Source: Candidatus Ribeiella danica
GTDB taxonomy: Bacteria; Chloroflexota; Chloroflexia; Chloroflexales; Roseiflexaceae
Length of the DNA: 24,735 nt
Assembly (NCBI GenBank): GCA_016717335.1
Contig: JADKFS010000017.1
Span: forward strand, 1-24,735
Direction: 5' to 3'
Shown here: one piece after another, positions 16,001 through 23,169 of the stretch
Numbering within the stretch: the stretch's first letter is position 1
How the letters are laid out: every line of letters begins with the position of its first letter
The notes under the pieces: generated by a model
Database searches by the model: none
What the model was told of the DNA's origin: nothing
Seen by the model: only the letters and a program-made list of their open reading frames with translations
Translations under genes and position numbers: made by a program

Positions 16001-17470
16001 GAACATCCGCACCTGGGCGGCCGCCGCGTGGTCGAGCGCCGAGGTCGAGCGCTCGGCGATCGCGCCAAGCAGGCGCTCAGACTGCTCGAACTGGCCGCCA
16101 CGCGACGCCGCCTGGGCAGCGGTCAGGTGGAGATCGCGCATCAGGATAGATGCGTCCCGCCAGGCATCGCCCGGCGGATCGTCCTCTAGGATGGCTATCG
16201 CCCCGGTGGCGAGCGAGTAGGCGTTGTCAAAAGCCACCAGGGCCAGCGCCCGGCGGCCGGCCTGAAGATTGAGTCCCGCCAATTCGACGCGCTCGAACCA
16301 ATCGGCCGGCAAGGTAGACGCCTGATTGAGGTGTCTGACCAACAAGAAGATATGCTCTTCCCGTTGCGCCGGCGTCATGCTTTGCAGGAGCCCCCGCCCG
16401 ATCTGGCGGTGGATGGCTTCCTCGGCCAGGGCGGGCAGCAGCAGCGTGGCCGCTTCGCGGATCTGCGCGTGAGCGAACTCGTATGTATCCTGCAAGCCGG
16501 CGCTCAGGGCCGGCATGTCTCTGCGCTCGGCTTCCTGTGGCCGGTGGATACCGGGAAACGGGGCGACCTGATCTCGATTGGTGGCAGAGAGGAACTCGGC
16601 GGCCAAGTATTCCATGGCCGCACGTCTTGGCTCGGATGGTTGGTCGGCGCGGGTTAACCGATAGATGTTCCAGGCAAGCGGCACGACAGCATCGAGCTCC
16701 AGGGCCAATTGCACATCTTTGGAAATCGCCTCCGATGTCTGCTGGCTCGCGACCGCCAGCTGGCCTATCTCGAACCGGCTTCCCATGATTGCTGCTATTT
16801 TCAGCGTCTTTTGAGCCTGCGCCGGCAGCTGCTGCAGCCGGCCGCGCACTAGTTCCACCACGTTGTCGGTGATGGGAGCTGCCCGGATCTGGGCCAGGTT
16901 CCACTGCCAGGCGCGGCGCTCGGGATCGAAAGAGACCAGGCTGCGGTCGTGAAGAGAGCGCAGAAACTCGCGTAGGAAAAAGGCGTTGCCATTGGTTTTT
17001 GCGTGCATCAACGCGGCCAGCTCACGAACCTGCTCCGGCGCGGCGTGTAGCGCATCGGCCAGAAAACGGCCGGTGTCGGCCAGATCCAGCGGCGCCAGGG
17101 CCAGATGCTGGCTGCCGCGGACGGATGACAAGATGCCCTGCAGGCGATCGTTTGCAGCGTCATCTTCGCGATAGGCGCAAATCACGAGGAGACAGAGATC
17201 GCTGTCGTTCGTCAACTGCTGAACCAGCTGCCAGGACTCTGCGTCGGCCCATTGGGCGTCGTCCAAGAACACGACCAGCGGATGATCCGGTTCGGCGATA
17301 GCCCGCAAGAAGCCTTGCAGCGCCAGGGCGAGCAGGACCTTGGGGTCGCTGGCTTCAGAGGCAACGTCAGACGGCGCCTCGATGATTTGAGCCAGATCCG
17401 GGATGCTTCTGATCAGCTGTGCCGTGTTGCCCGATAGGGCCAGCGCCAGCTTGTTCCTCCAGGCTGTCAT
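13061..17470 (-). CDS. Large AAA-ATPase/GAF/PAS histidine kinase, main part
   Basis: The frame gives 1469 residues from ATG at 17468-17470. Approximate order: rest of an AAA/ORC-type ATPase (Walker B VVFLDDAQWAD, residues 64-74; about 1-330), a long helical, TPR-like middle (about 330-960), a GAF domain (about 970-1113, from LPRLMDKLTSILIENAGA), a PAS domain (about 1137-1243, EQRFRLLFEHAPLGIFEIDI), HisKA_3 with phosphoacceptor His in RRRIAQEVHDGVAQDMASL (about residue 1271), and HATPase_c (about 1350-1465; ATQEALNNIAQHAE, IRDNGQGFD, GHFGLKQMHERI). The Walker A (GASGIGKTSLV) and kinase-like head are encoded in the frame before it, which ends in an ATGA overlap with this start. The whole therefore corresponds to a cyanobacterial HstK-type receptor. 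There is no membrane helix, so sensing is cytoplasmic. Its partner is the NarL-type regulator downstream. Confidence 0.9.
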   Translation of the reverse strand: MTAWRNKLALALSGNTAQLIRSIPDLAQIIEAPSDVASEASDPKVLLALALQGFLRAIAEPDHPLVVFLDDAQWADAESWQLVQQLTNDSDLCLLVICAYREDDAANDRLQGILSSVRGSQHLALAPLDLADTGRFLADALHAAPEQVRELAALMHAKTNGNAFFLREFLRSLHDRSLVSFDPERRAWQWNLAQIRAAPITDNVVELVRGRLQQLPAQAQKTLKIAAIMGSRFEIGQLAVASQQTSEAISKDVQLALELDAVVPLAWNIYRLTRADQPSEPRRAAMEYLAAEFLSATNRDQVAPFPGIHRPQEAERRDMPALSAGLQDTYEFAHAQIREAATLLLPALAEEAIHRQIGRGLLQSMTPAQREEHIFLLVRHLNQASTLPADWFERVELAGLNLQAGRRALALVAFDNAYSLATGAIAILEDDPPGDAWRDASILMRDLHLTAAQAASRGGQFEQSERLLGAIAERSTSALDHAAAAQVRMFGLFLQGKHAEAVVAAVHALRQLGVRLPQHAGNRQVLVAVARTRLALLGKRSETLDTLPPMTDERSIMAMEIMASASISAGSVNPRLLSLIGLEIVRQTLKHGSHPLSAMGYALYGLLLCGVGGQIDRGYAFGQLAMRLAPQIRNKEYRVFVKYFVYAHINHWKEHIQATLQPLRDLTSTGEFEYLVVAAGVYPYFTWFISGLDIGTNERAFTENMYLLEPFKGTPVFYRYQLGHQYYQNLLGWSDNASQLVGKAYDERAQLPIHLQDNDRATIFYLACHKLVLCYLYENYVEAEAAAQLARQYSDGGIGTPLVPVLYFYDSLAHLARYPAVARAEARRILKAVAANQRKLRAWARYGPANCAHRHSLVEAELARALGENGKARELYDAAVKQAQEHEYLPELSVAHEAAARFYLSLGQPAYAGEHLRAAHRTYQTWGALGKARQIETRYPQLFPGDSLGFADLSAYLDMTSVLRAAQVLSSETALPRLMDKLTSILIENAGAQYGCLLLPEGRHWRVAGGEPAAAAGDTARSGAPDQPPVAMSIVRQVARTREPLLLNNVATAALYAQDPHLSAAQPRSILCLPLLHKGELVGVFYMEHRLTSHAFPPERLELLTMLATQAAIALQNASLVAGLQEAQDSVQASEQRFRLLFEHAPLGIFEIDISDAVPRIRAANRRAEATYGWSSDELASLDAAQLIPDESRDQIQRMVESVRSGKTAQLETTNRRRDGTLFPVRIIATPARAQRGLRMIVAVEDITAQRQRRSEAEAIDEERRRIAQEVHDGVAQDMASLRLKLSLWRDWIARDPDRMQGELDQTRDMLDAAIDEIRRSIYALRPVALDEVGLLIALRRYVAGFNEEHKLYVDLQINVPQGQAPIDLELPLFRATQEALNNIAQHAEASLAWVRLDTSSGDAAHLTIRDNGQGFDVATLAAAGRSGHFGLKQMHERIEKAGGTLTVFSQPGQGTQLQIWLPLAERSA

Positions 17471-18440
17471 CTGGCCGGGTCCCTGGCCAACAACTGGTGG
17501 ACGAAATCTTCTAAGGCGCCGATCACAGCGCCATAGGAAATACTTTGGCGATGACCTTCTTCGGCCTTACTGGAGATGAACGTCGCGCCTCTTGCCGTAA
17601 CAGGCTCAACCAGCTTACCCACCAGGGAGGTTTTGCCGATGCCGGAGGCGCCCGAGATGAGCAGAAGATGAGCGACACCGCTGCAGGCCGTATCGAAGGC
17701 ACGCAACAGCCGGTCGACGTCGTCCTCTCGGCCGTAGAGCGTCTGTGGCAGCAACAGGCGGTCAGACACGTCGGTCTGGCCCAGCGGAAAAGGCTCTATG
17801 CGCCCGGTGGACTGCCGGCTCGCGCGGCAGATTTCCAGATCCTCCGCGAGGCCATCGGCCGACTGATACCGGTCGCGGGGGTCTTTCGCCAGCAGCTTGA
17901 CCACGATGTCCGAGAGCGGCAGCGGCAGGTCTGGGCGAATGTGAGCAGGTGGCGTGGGTATCGCGGCAATATGGGCATGCACCAGGGAGAGCAGATCATT
18001 GGCCGCGAAGGGCAATTGTCCAGTCAGGAGCCTGTGAAGACCACTCCCAGCGAATAGAGATCCGTTCGGTGGTCGACGACCCAGTTCAGGCGCCCGGTCT
18101 GTTCTGGTGAGATATAGGCGAGACGCCCACCCGGCTCCCGTGGGCTTGCTTTGGCGGCCAGATCGAGGGCAAGAATGCGCACCAGGGTAGGATCGGCAGC
18201 TCCGCTCGGCTCAGCTTCGAGCAGGATGCTGGCCGGGTTGATAGCGCCATGGATGATTCTCTGCTGGTGGATCTCGCGCGTGGCAGCTGCCAGGCCGATG
18301 GCGAGCGCGAGGAAATTCCGGATTCTACGGGCAAGCACACCTGACTGATCTGATGGATCGGCATGTTTCCGCTATCCCGGCTGAGCCGGTCGCCAGCACC
18401 TGATCCAATGAGACAGCGCCTGTATCGAGCCAGGTCAAGT
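17467..18440 (-). pseudogene. Head of the HstK-like receptor: pseudokinase C-lobe and ATPase Walker A
   Basis: A partial N-lobe end (DTGAVSLDQVLATGSAGIAE, near 18420-18370) is followed after a shift by FLALAIGLAAATREIHQQRI, IIHGAINPASILLEAEP, ILALDLAAKA, GRLAYISPEQTGRLNWVVDH and RTDLYSLGVVF; one missing base at about 18035 then leads to LTGQLPFAANDLLSLVHAHI, KLLAKDPRDRYQSADGLAED, TLYGREDDVDRLL and the Walker A GASGIGKTSLVGK. The sequence is that of the kinase-plus-ATPase head of HstK proteins ('IIHKDINPSNIL', 'GT-AYISPEQTGR'). The catalytic loop HRD/HKD is HGA, and DFG is DLA, so the kinase is probably inactive even apart from the frameshifts. The glycine-rich N-lobe is missing: upstream DNA is the end of the permease gene. 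The last frame ends at 17467, overlapping the next start by ATGA. Confidence 0.72.
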
Positions 18441-18481
18441 GTCCCCCCTGTTTTATTCATCGCTCAGCAGCGCGGCGGCTG

Positions 18482-19926
18482 TTACGGCTGCAGCAGAAAG
18501 TACAGCACAAACGCTGCCGCCAGCAGCCACAAGAGCACCGGCACCGCGCGCGCCCGCCCACCCATCGCGCTCAAAAAGGACATACACGATCACGCCGACC
18601 CCGATGCCGTTGGTGATCGAGCAGGTCAGCGGGATCAGCACCAGCGTGAGCAGCGCCGAAAAACCATCGCCGAGGCTTCCGAAGTCGATCTCGCGCACCG
18701 TTTGAAACATCAAGAAGCCGACGATGATCAGTGCCGGTGCGGTGGCCTCGGGCGGGATGAGCCCGACAAACGGCGTGACACCCAACGCCAGCAAAAAGCA
18801 CAGCCCCGTCACGATCGACGCCAGGCCAGTCCGCGCTCCTGCCGCCACCCCGGCCGCCGACTCGATATAGGTCGTGAGCGCCGAGATCCCGAACAGTCCG
18901 CCCACCGCCGTCGCCAGCGAGTCGATCACCAGCACCCGCCGCGCTTTGGGCAGCTCGCCCTGCCGATCGACCAGGCCGGCTTGTTCGCCGACGCCGACGA
19001 TCGTGCCCATCGTATCGAAAGCTCGACAGCATCAGCGTCACCATCACCAGCAGCGCGGCGCCCATCCCTAGCCCGCGAACCACCGCCATCGGGCTATGAA
19101 ACGCGGCGAGGTTGAGCCCCGGCCCAATTGTACTAGTATCCAGCGGCAGCGCCCGAAGTGCCGCAGGTCGGCCACCCCGCTGGCCTGCGAGACAGTGAGG
19201 CCCGGCACGAGCCATGGCGCTCGGCGACCGCCGTGGTGGCCATGATACCGTAGAGCAGGGCCACCTTGTGTCCGCGCAGCATCAGCCCAAGAGTCACCAG
19301 CAGGCCAAGCAGGGCCAGGGCGGTCGGCGGATGAGTGACCGAGCCCAAGCTCACGGGGATGCGTGTCGTGCCCAGCTGCTCGGGCTGCACTCGCACGATG
19401 CCGGCATTGAGCAGCCCGATATTGAGCAGCAGCAGGCCGATGCCCACGCCAACCGCGCGCCTAGGCGGGGCAGGATAGCCCGAACCAGCGCATCGCCCAA
19501 GCCGAGGACCACCAGCGCCGTGACGAGCAGCCCGCCCACGACGAGCAGCCCCATCGCGGCCTGCCCGACAGCGCGCCACTCGCGATCAGATCTGCCGCGA
19601 GGACCGTCAGAAATCCCCAAGCTGGGCGCGAGCGCAAACGGGTAGTTGGCGTACCAGCCCATGGCGATCGTCATCAAGGCCGCCGCCAGGCAGGTGGCCG
19701 TCGCGATGCCGGCGAATGAGGCGACCTGCGGCGCCTGACCCTCACCGTTCAAGGTCAAGAGAAACGGATTGAGGAAGATGATATAGGCCATCACGGCGAA
19801 GGTCGTGACTCCGCCCACGACTTCTGCCCGTACGGTGCTGCGGCGCTCCGCCACCTGGAAGCGCTGCGAAAGCCGCGCCGTGATCGAGCCGTGGGCCGTG
19901 CGCATCGCTCCATTAATCGTGATCAT
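18482..19926 (-). pseudogene. AzgA-type purine (adenine/guanine/hypoxanthine) permease, frameshifted
   Basis: ATG at 19924-19926 with GGAAGGAG 5-6 nt upstream starts MITINGAMRTAHGSITARLS. Family pieces follow in order: ERRSTVRAEVVGGVTTFAVM, AYIIFLNPFLLTLNGEG, WYANYPFALAPSLG, FLTVLAADLIASGALSG, GQAAMGLLVVGGLLVTALVV, AVGVGIGLLLLNIGLLNAGI, GHKVALLYGIMATT, DTMGTIVGVGEQAGLVD, FGISALTTYIESAAGVAAGA, RTGLASIVTGLCFLLALGVT and the C terminus VLLWLLAAAFVLYFLLQP, ending at TAA 18482-18484. 'AYIIFLNP', 'TTYIESAAGVA-G-RTGL' are hallmarks of the AzgA branch of NCS2 permeases, which import purine bases with protons. About 480 residues and at least five indels; one is an extra T at the SSF/DTMGT junction (about 19013-19019). 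No nonsense codons within pieces. The start overlaps the end of the HD/cNMP gene. Confidence 0.8.
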
Positions 19927-21762
19927 CGATTGCTCCTTCCAGGCGTGCAACGAGCTCGGCTCGCTGATAAAGGCGGTGCCACGCGTTCAGGTGGACTGCC
20001 TGCGGGATGACCAGTAGCGAAAGGTTACGGGTGGCGTAAATCTTGGCGTTGCGCTGCGCGCCGCGGATGACGCCAGTGCTGCCAAGCAGAAGCCAGGCTG
20101 GCGCGGCGAATGGCGGATATCCGCCGAGCGGCACGACCATGCAGCCCTTCGTCGAGCGGGACGTAGACAAAGCGTGCCGCGGCGCCCGCTTCCACCAGGG
20201 TTTCGCCGGCTTGGAGGCGGATCAGCCGGACCTGCTCCGAAGGCGGTGTCGAGGCTCAACCGCCGCCATGGTATGGCCGCCGCGCGCGAGCCGGGCCGCT
20301 ACGACGCGCTGCTCGGCGCGGCTCCAGGCGAGCTGGATGCCGCCGCGTAGCGGCCTCCTCGAAAGGTCGGCTCGGCAGCCGGCTGGCTGGGCCGGGTTCG
20401 AGGAACGACGTGCACCAGCCGCGCAGCTGCGGGCTCAGTGTGTAAGAATCTGCTCGCGCACCAGGCTTGCGAAGGTGGGGTTGTCGTCGGCCTCCTCCAG
20501 CATAATCTGTAAGGTGTAGGCGGGATGCGCCGGCCGTGCTCCGTTCAGCTCATTGGCGTCCAGCTGTTGAAAACTGCCGATCACGTCGGCTTGGATATCG
20601 TGCACCGCGCAGGCGGCGTTGGCCGCCGGCTGCACCGCCTGCAGATGCGTGAAGGCGCCGCGGTGAAAGGCGATGCGCAGGTTGCCGTCGTCGTCCAGGG
20701 TGCTGCTGGCCACGTTCGACTCGCCCGCCGCAATCGGAACATCCGGGGCCGTGAGCAGCAGCTGCTCGGCGCCGCGGCGGAGGGCGAACAGACATCGGCC
20801 GAGTTTGGTCGAGGAAGATCTCATATCCGCCGGAGGTTTTTCAGGACCGAGCCGCGCTGGCGAGCGCGTCGGCACAGCGCAGGACGCGCAGTGTGTCGAC
20901 CACGTCGACCGCGGCGCGCGCGCGCCGGCGTCCTCGGCCACCAGCCACTGGAACGCGTCGCGCTCGAAGTCAGCGTAGTGGCGGCTGGAGGCTGGCGCGG
21001 CGGGCGGCGGCCAGCGCGCCGGCCGGGTCGGTATTTGCCTGGGCCGCCTCGGCGCGGCGCAGCGCACAGCAGGCTCGGCTATCTCAGCGGGGGCCGCTCA
21101 GCTTGCCGCGCGCGGGCGAAGCGCCGCGCGCGCACGCTCAACCTGGTAGCGCTGATACAGCACCTGCAAGTCCTCGGCGATGATCTGCCGCATGTGCACT
21201 CGCAGCCGGTGATGATCGTTCAATATCGCCACGGGCAGCTTGCTCTTGCTGTGGCAATTCGCCATCGCCAGAAGCTCCCGGAGCACCAGGCGCGGATCTT
21301 GAGCCAGGGCGCGCAGGCGCGATGCAATGCCACCACAGTCACTCTGCCAGATGCTGTCTACGACGTAGTCGAAGGCTGGGTCAAACACCGCCTGGCTGGC
21401 GAACTCGGGGTGCATCGCGCGGCCAAACGGGCGAAAGTCGATCATACCGATGTCGTGCAGATAAGCGACCAAGACTCCATAGCTTTTCATAAGCCATGGA
21501 GCCGCTCCGGCTGGCGTCGCGCGATCAAGCCGCCGTGGATGTGGTCGAGCAGCCGGAGAACCTGCTGCGCGACATCACGGATATGGACGATGCCGTGGTC
21601 GTTGAACAGCGCAAGGTGAGCGGCCGGATCGCAGTAGAACGCTGGGTCGGCCAGGGCGGCTTCGAGCCGGGCCTGGTCATTGATTTGCGCGTAGTAGGTT
21701 TGTTCAATCCACTCACGGACAGTTGCGGGCATATAACGGTCAAGCTGCTCGGCCTGCTGCAT
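19913..21762 (-). pseudogene. HD-domain phosphohydrolase with C-terminal cyclic-nucleotide-binding-like domain, frameshifted
   Basis: ATG at 21760-21762 (AGGAG 7 nt upstream) starts MQQAEQLDRYMPATVREWIE. The HD domain follows: LFNDHGIVHIRDVAQQVLRL, LLDHIHGGLI, and after a one-base gap near 21490 MKSYGVLVAYLHDIGMIDFR and FGRAMHPEFASQAVF. The His and HD...D metal ligands are visible, as in metal-dependent phosphohydrolases. A middle region (about 21000-20435: FERDAFQWLVAEDAGA, SSTLDDDGNLRIAFHRGAFT, QILTH) has no clear family. The last part reads QVRLIRLQAGETLVEAGAAA, RFVYVPLDEGL, MVVPLGGYPPFAAPAWLLLG, STGVIRGAQRNAKIYATRNL, matching the beta-roll of cNMP-binding/Crp-like sensors. About 615 residues with four or more indels. 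It ends at 19913, inside the start of the purine permease (14-bp overlap), suggesting co-translation. Substrate of the HD enzyme is unknown. Confidence 0.65.
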
Positions 21763-21765
21763 CGA

Positions 21766-21849
21766 TATGCTCCTGGTTCAAGCGGTCGGTCTTGCGCCAG
21801 TCTAGCAGCCTGCCATTAGCCCATCATTTGCTGATCATTAGTCGGGCGC
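21766..21849 (-). promoter_or_regulatory. 84-bp leader of the HD/cNMP gene, copy A of a duplicated region
   Basis: It matches copy B (23054-23137) at 73 of 84 positions in the same orientation, and both lie directly before a minus-strand start codon. On the minus strand each copy has CTAATG twice, 22 bp apart (CTAATGATCAGC and CTAATGG), with the palindrome TGATCA in the first, then TAGACT or TAGGCT, then TGGCGCAAG, then the ribosome site AGGAG. Conservation of the spaced motif suggests a shared operator or promoter. Confidence 0.6.
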
Positions 21850-21921
21850 CGTGTCGTGGTCGTCCCGTCTTTAACGAGCCCCACCCCCTGCCCCCTCCTG
21901 CCCGGGGAGGGGTTTTCTCGT

Positions 21922-21959
21922 GGTTGTGGTACGGCGGCTTTGCCTGCCGTACCACAACC
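21922..21959. terminator. 14-bp stem-loop terminator behind the secreted-protein gene
   Basis: GGTTGTGGTACGGC (21922-21935) pairs perfectly with GCCGTACCACAACC (21946-21959) around a 10-nt loop. On the minus strand it follows the stop of the secreted-protein gene by 40 bp and is followed by ACGAGAAAACC; on the plus strand GGTTTTCTCG precedes it. It insulates that gene from the HD/cNMP gene. A repetitive-extragenic-palindrome origin is also possible. Confidence 0.6.
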
Positions 21960-21974
21960 CTGGCTGCTCGCCCC

Positions 21975-21990
21975 GCTCCCCGCGGGGAGC
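21975..21990. repeat. Perfect 16-bp palindrome
   Basis: GCTCCCCGCGGGGAGC reads the same on both strands and sits between the secreted-protein stop (21999) and the terminator hairpin. It probably forms part of the same transcription end. A third GC-rich inverted repeat (CCCCTCC / GGAGGGG) lies at about 21890-21912. Confidence 0.5.
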
Positions 21991-21998
21991 AATGACGC

Positions 21999-22813
21999 CT
22001 ACTTGCGCTTGGCGCCGCGCAGCTTCACCGTCTGCGTGAGCTCATAGCTGATGCCAAAGTCATCGGTGAATGCCACCCCGAAGGCGCTCGTCTGCAGCTT
22101 CCCGCCGGCGAACTTGCCGTTGTCCGGCGTGACGACGGCGGTCCAAGGATGGCTGGCATCATCACACAGACCTTCAAAGAAGCCGGAGCCCGTCACGCTC
22201 GCCCGGCCAACCTTCTGGCTGGCATCGACGAAGATGTCGAACTCGGCTCCGGCGGAGCAGGTGTAGCTGCCCGAAACCGTGGCGGTACCGCTCCGCGGGT
22301 CGAACGTGCCGTACCGATTCCGCTGAAGTCGACGTCCGGCACGAAGGCATGCTGGATCTGGATGTCAACAACCCCCGCCGTTGCCGCTGCCGTCGCCCTG
22401 GTCGTCGAAGGCCAGCACGTAGTAGGCGTGCCCGCCTCGGTTTTGAATACCGCGAATGACGGCCCGCAGGTGAGCGTCGTAAGGTTTCCGGCCGTGCCGG
22501 TGGCGACGATCACGCCGGCGGAGTAGGTGGAAGCGCCGACACGTCGATCTTCACGCCGCCCCCATCGCCGTCGATCGCGTACCACACGCTTGCGTCGGTT
22601 GCGGGCGCGCCGCAGGTTTGGTTCACCTGCGCGTCGTCGCTGTCCGGTCGTGGCCTGCGTTGTGTCGAGCGTCTCGCTGAAGTCGAGCGCGACGACTTTA
22701 GCGCTGGCGAACGTGTCGTTGTTCGGCGCGGCGGCCAGCGCCGGCGCCGCGAAGGCAACCAGGGCGACAGGTACGAGCGCCAGCCGAGCGAGCAGTTTGG
22801 TGATCGAGCGCAT
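21999..22813 (-). pseudogene. Secreted protein with signal peptide, frameshifted
   Basis: ATG at 22811-22813 (AAGGAGG 6 nt upstream) starts MRSITKLLARLALVPVALVA with an Ala-X-Ala cleavage site (APALA-AAPN), so the product is exported. Then follow APNNDTFASAKVVALDFSET, LDTTQATT, and after a shift VNQTCGAPATDASVWYAIDG, DGGGVKIDVSA, STYSAGVIVATGTAGNLTTL, TCGPSFAVFKTEAGTPT, VVDIQIQHAFVPDVDFSGIG, and finally VTGSGFFEGLCDDASHPWTA to KLRGAKRK at 21999. 'NNDTFA-A--V--LPFS-T-DTT-AT---DD--VN-TCG-PATD-SVWYAY' is a common pattern of pre-peptidase-C-like beta domains in secreted proteins of Chloroflexota and Actinomycetota. At least four indels. The C-terminal 100 residues are Cys-poor beta-strand-like. 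No catalytic residues are visible; a surface or binding role is likely. Confidence 0.68.
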
Positions 22814-22891
22814 TGGTTCCCTCCTTTTCAACGGGGTTTCCGATGGAGTACAATCTGGCGCCTATTCCAATCATCGTGTAGGTTTGGCTCT

Positions 22892-23050
22892 TCATCTGCC
22901 TGTGCGCGCAGAAGGCGCATAGGGCCTCCACGTCCGCAAGTGCTGCTGCACATCGGGGTTAGCCACGAGAACCAGCGTGGCGCGGGCAACGCCGCGGGGT
23001 ACTCGCGCCACAGGCGCAGCAGGCCAGGATTGGGATAGTGGGCGGGCCAT
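22892..23050 (-). pseudogene. Short remnant behind the duplicated leader (copy B)
   Basis: ATG at 23048-23050 with AGGAG 7-8 nt upstream opens a 52-residue frame, MARPLSQSWPAAPVARVPRG to WRPYAPSARTGR. An overlapping frame reads more like a normal protein (NPGLLRLWREYPAALPAPRW, FSWLTP), so the gene is probably shifted soon after the start. No family is recognised. It does not obviously resemble the HD gene that follows leader copy A, although the leaders are near-identical. It may be the N-terminal stub of a deleted gene. Confidence 0.35.
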
Positions 23051-23053
23051 CAG

Positions 23054-23137
23054 TATGCTCCTGGCTCAACTGATCGTTCTTGCGCCAGCCTAGCAGGCTC
23101 CCATTAGTCCACCATTTGCTGATCATTAGTTGGGCGC
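23054..23137 (-). promoter_or_regulatory. 84-bp leader, copy B of the duplicated region
   Basis: Partner of copy A (21766-21849), 87% identical by eye, same orientation, 1.29 kb apart. It retains both CTAATG motifs, the TGATCA palindrome, the TGGCGCAAG segment and the ribosome site. It precedes the 52-residue remnant. The region between the copies contains the secreted-protein gene, so recombination between copies would delete that gene. Confidence 0.6.
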
Positions 23138-23169
23138 GATTTGGAAACGGATCCAGGCGAGACTCCCAA

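Noticed and set aside
13022..16189. Long plus-strand frames of 308 and 364 codons opposite the histidine kinase
   Set aside because: They are antisense to a 1469-residue frame with recognised domains and have no motifs of their own.
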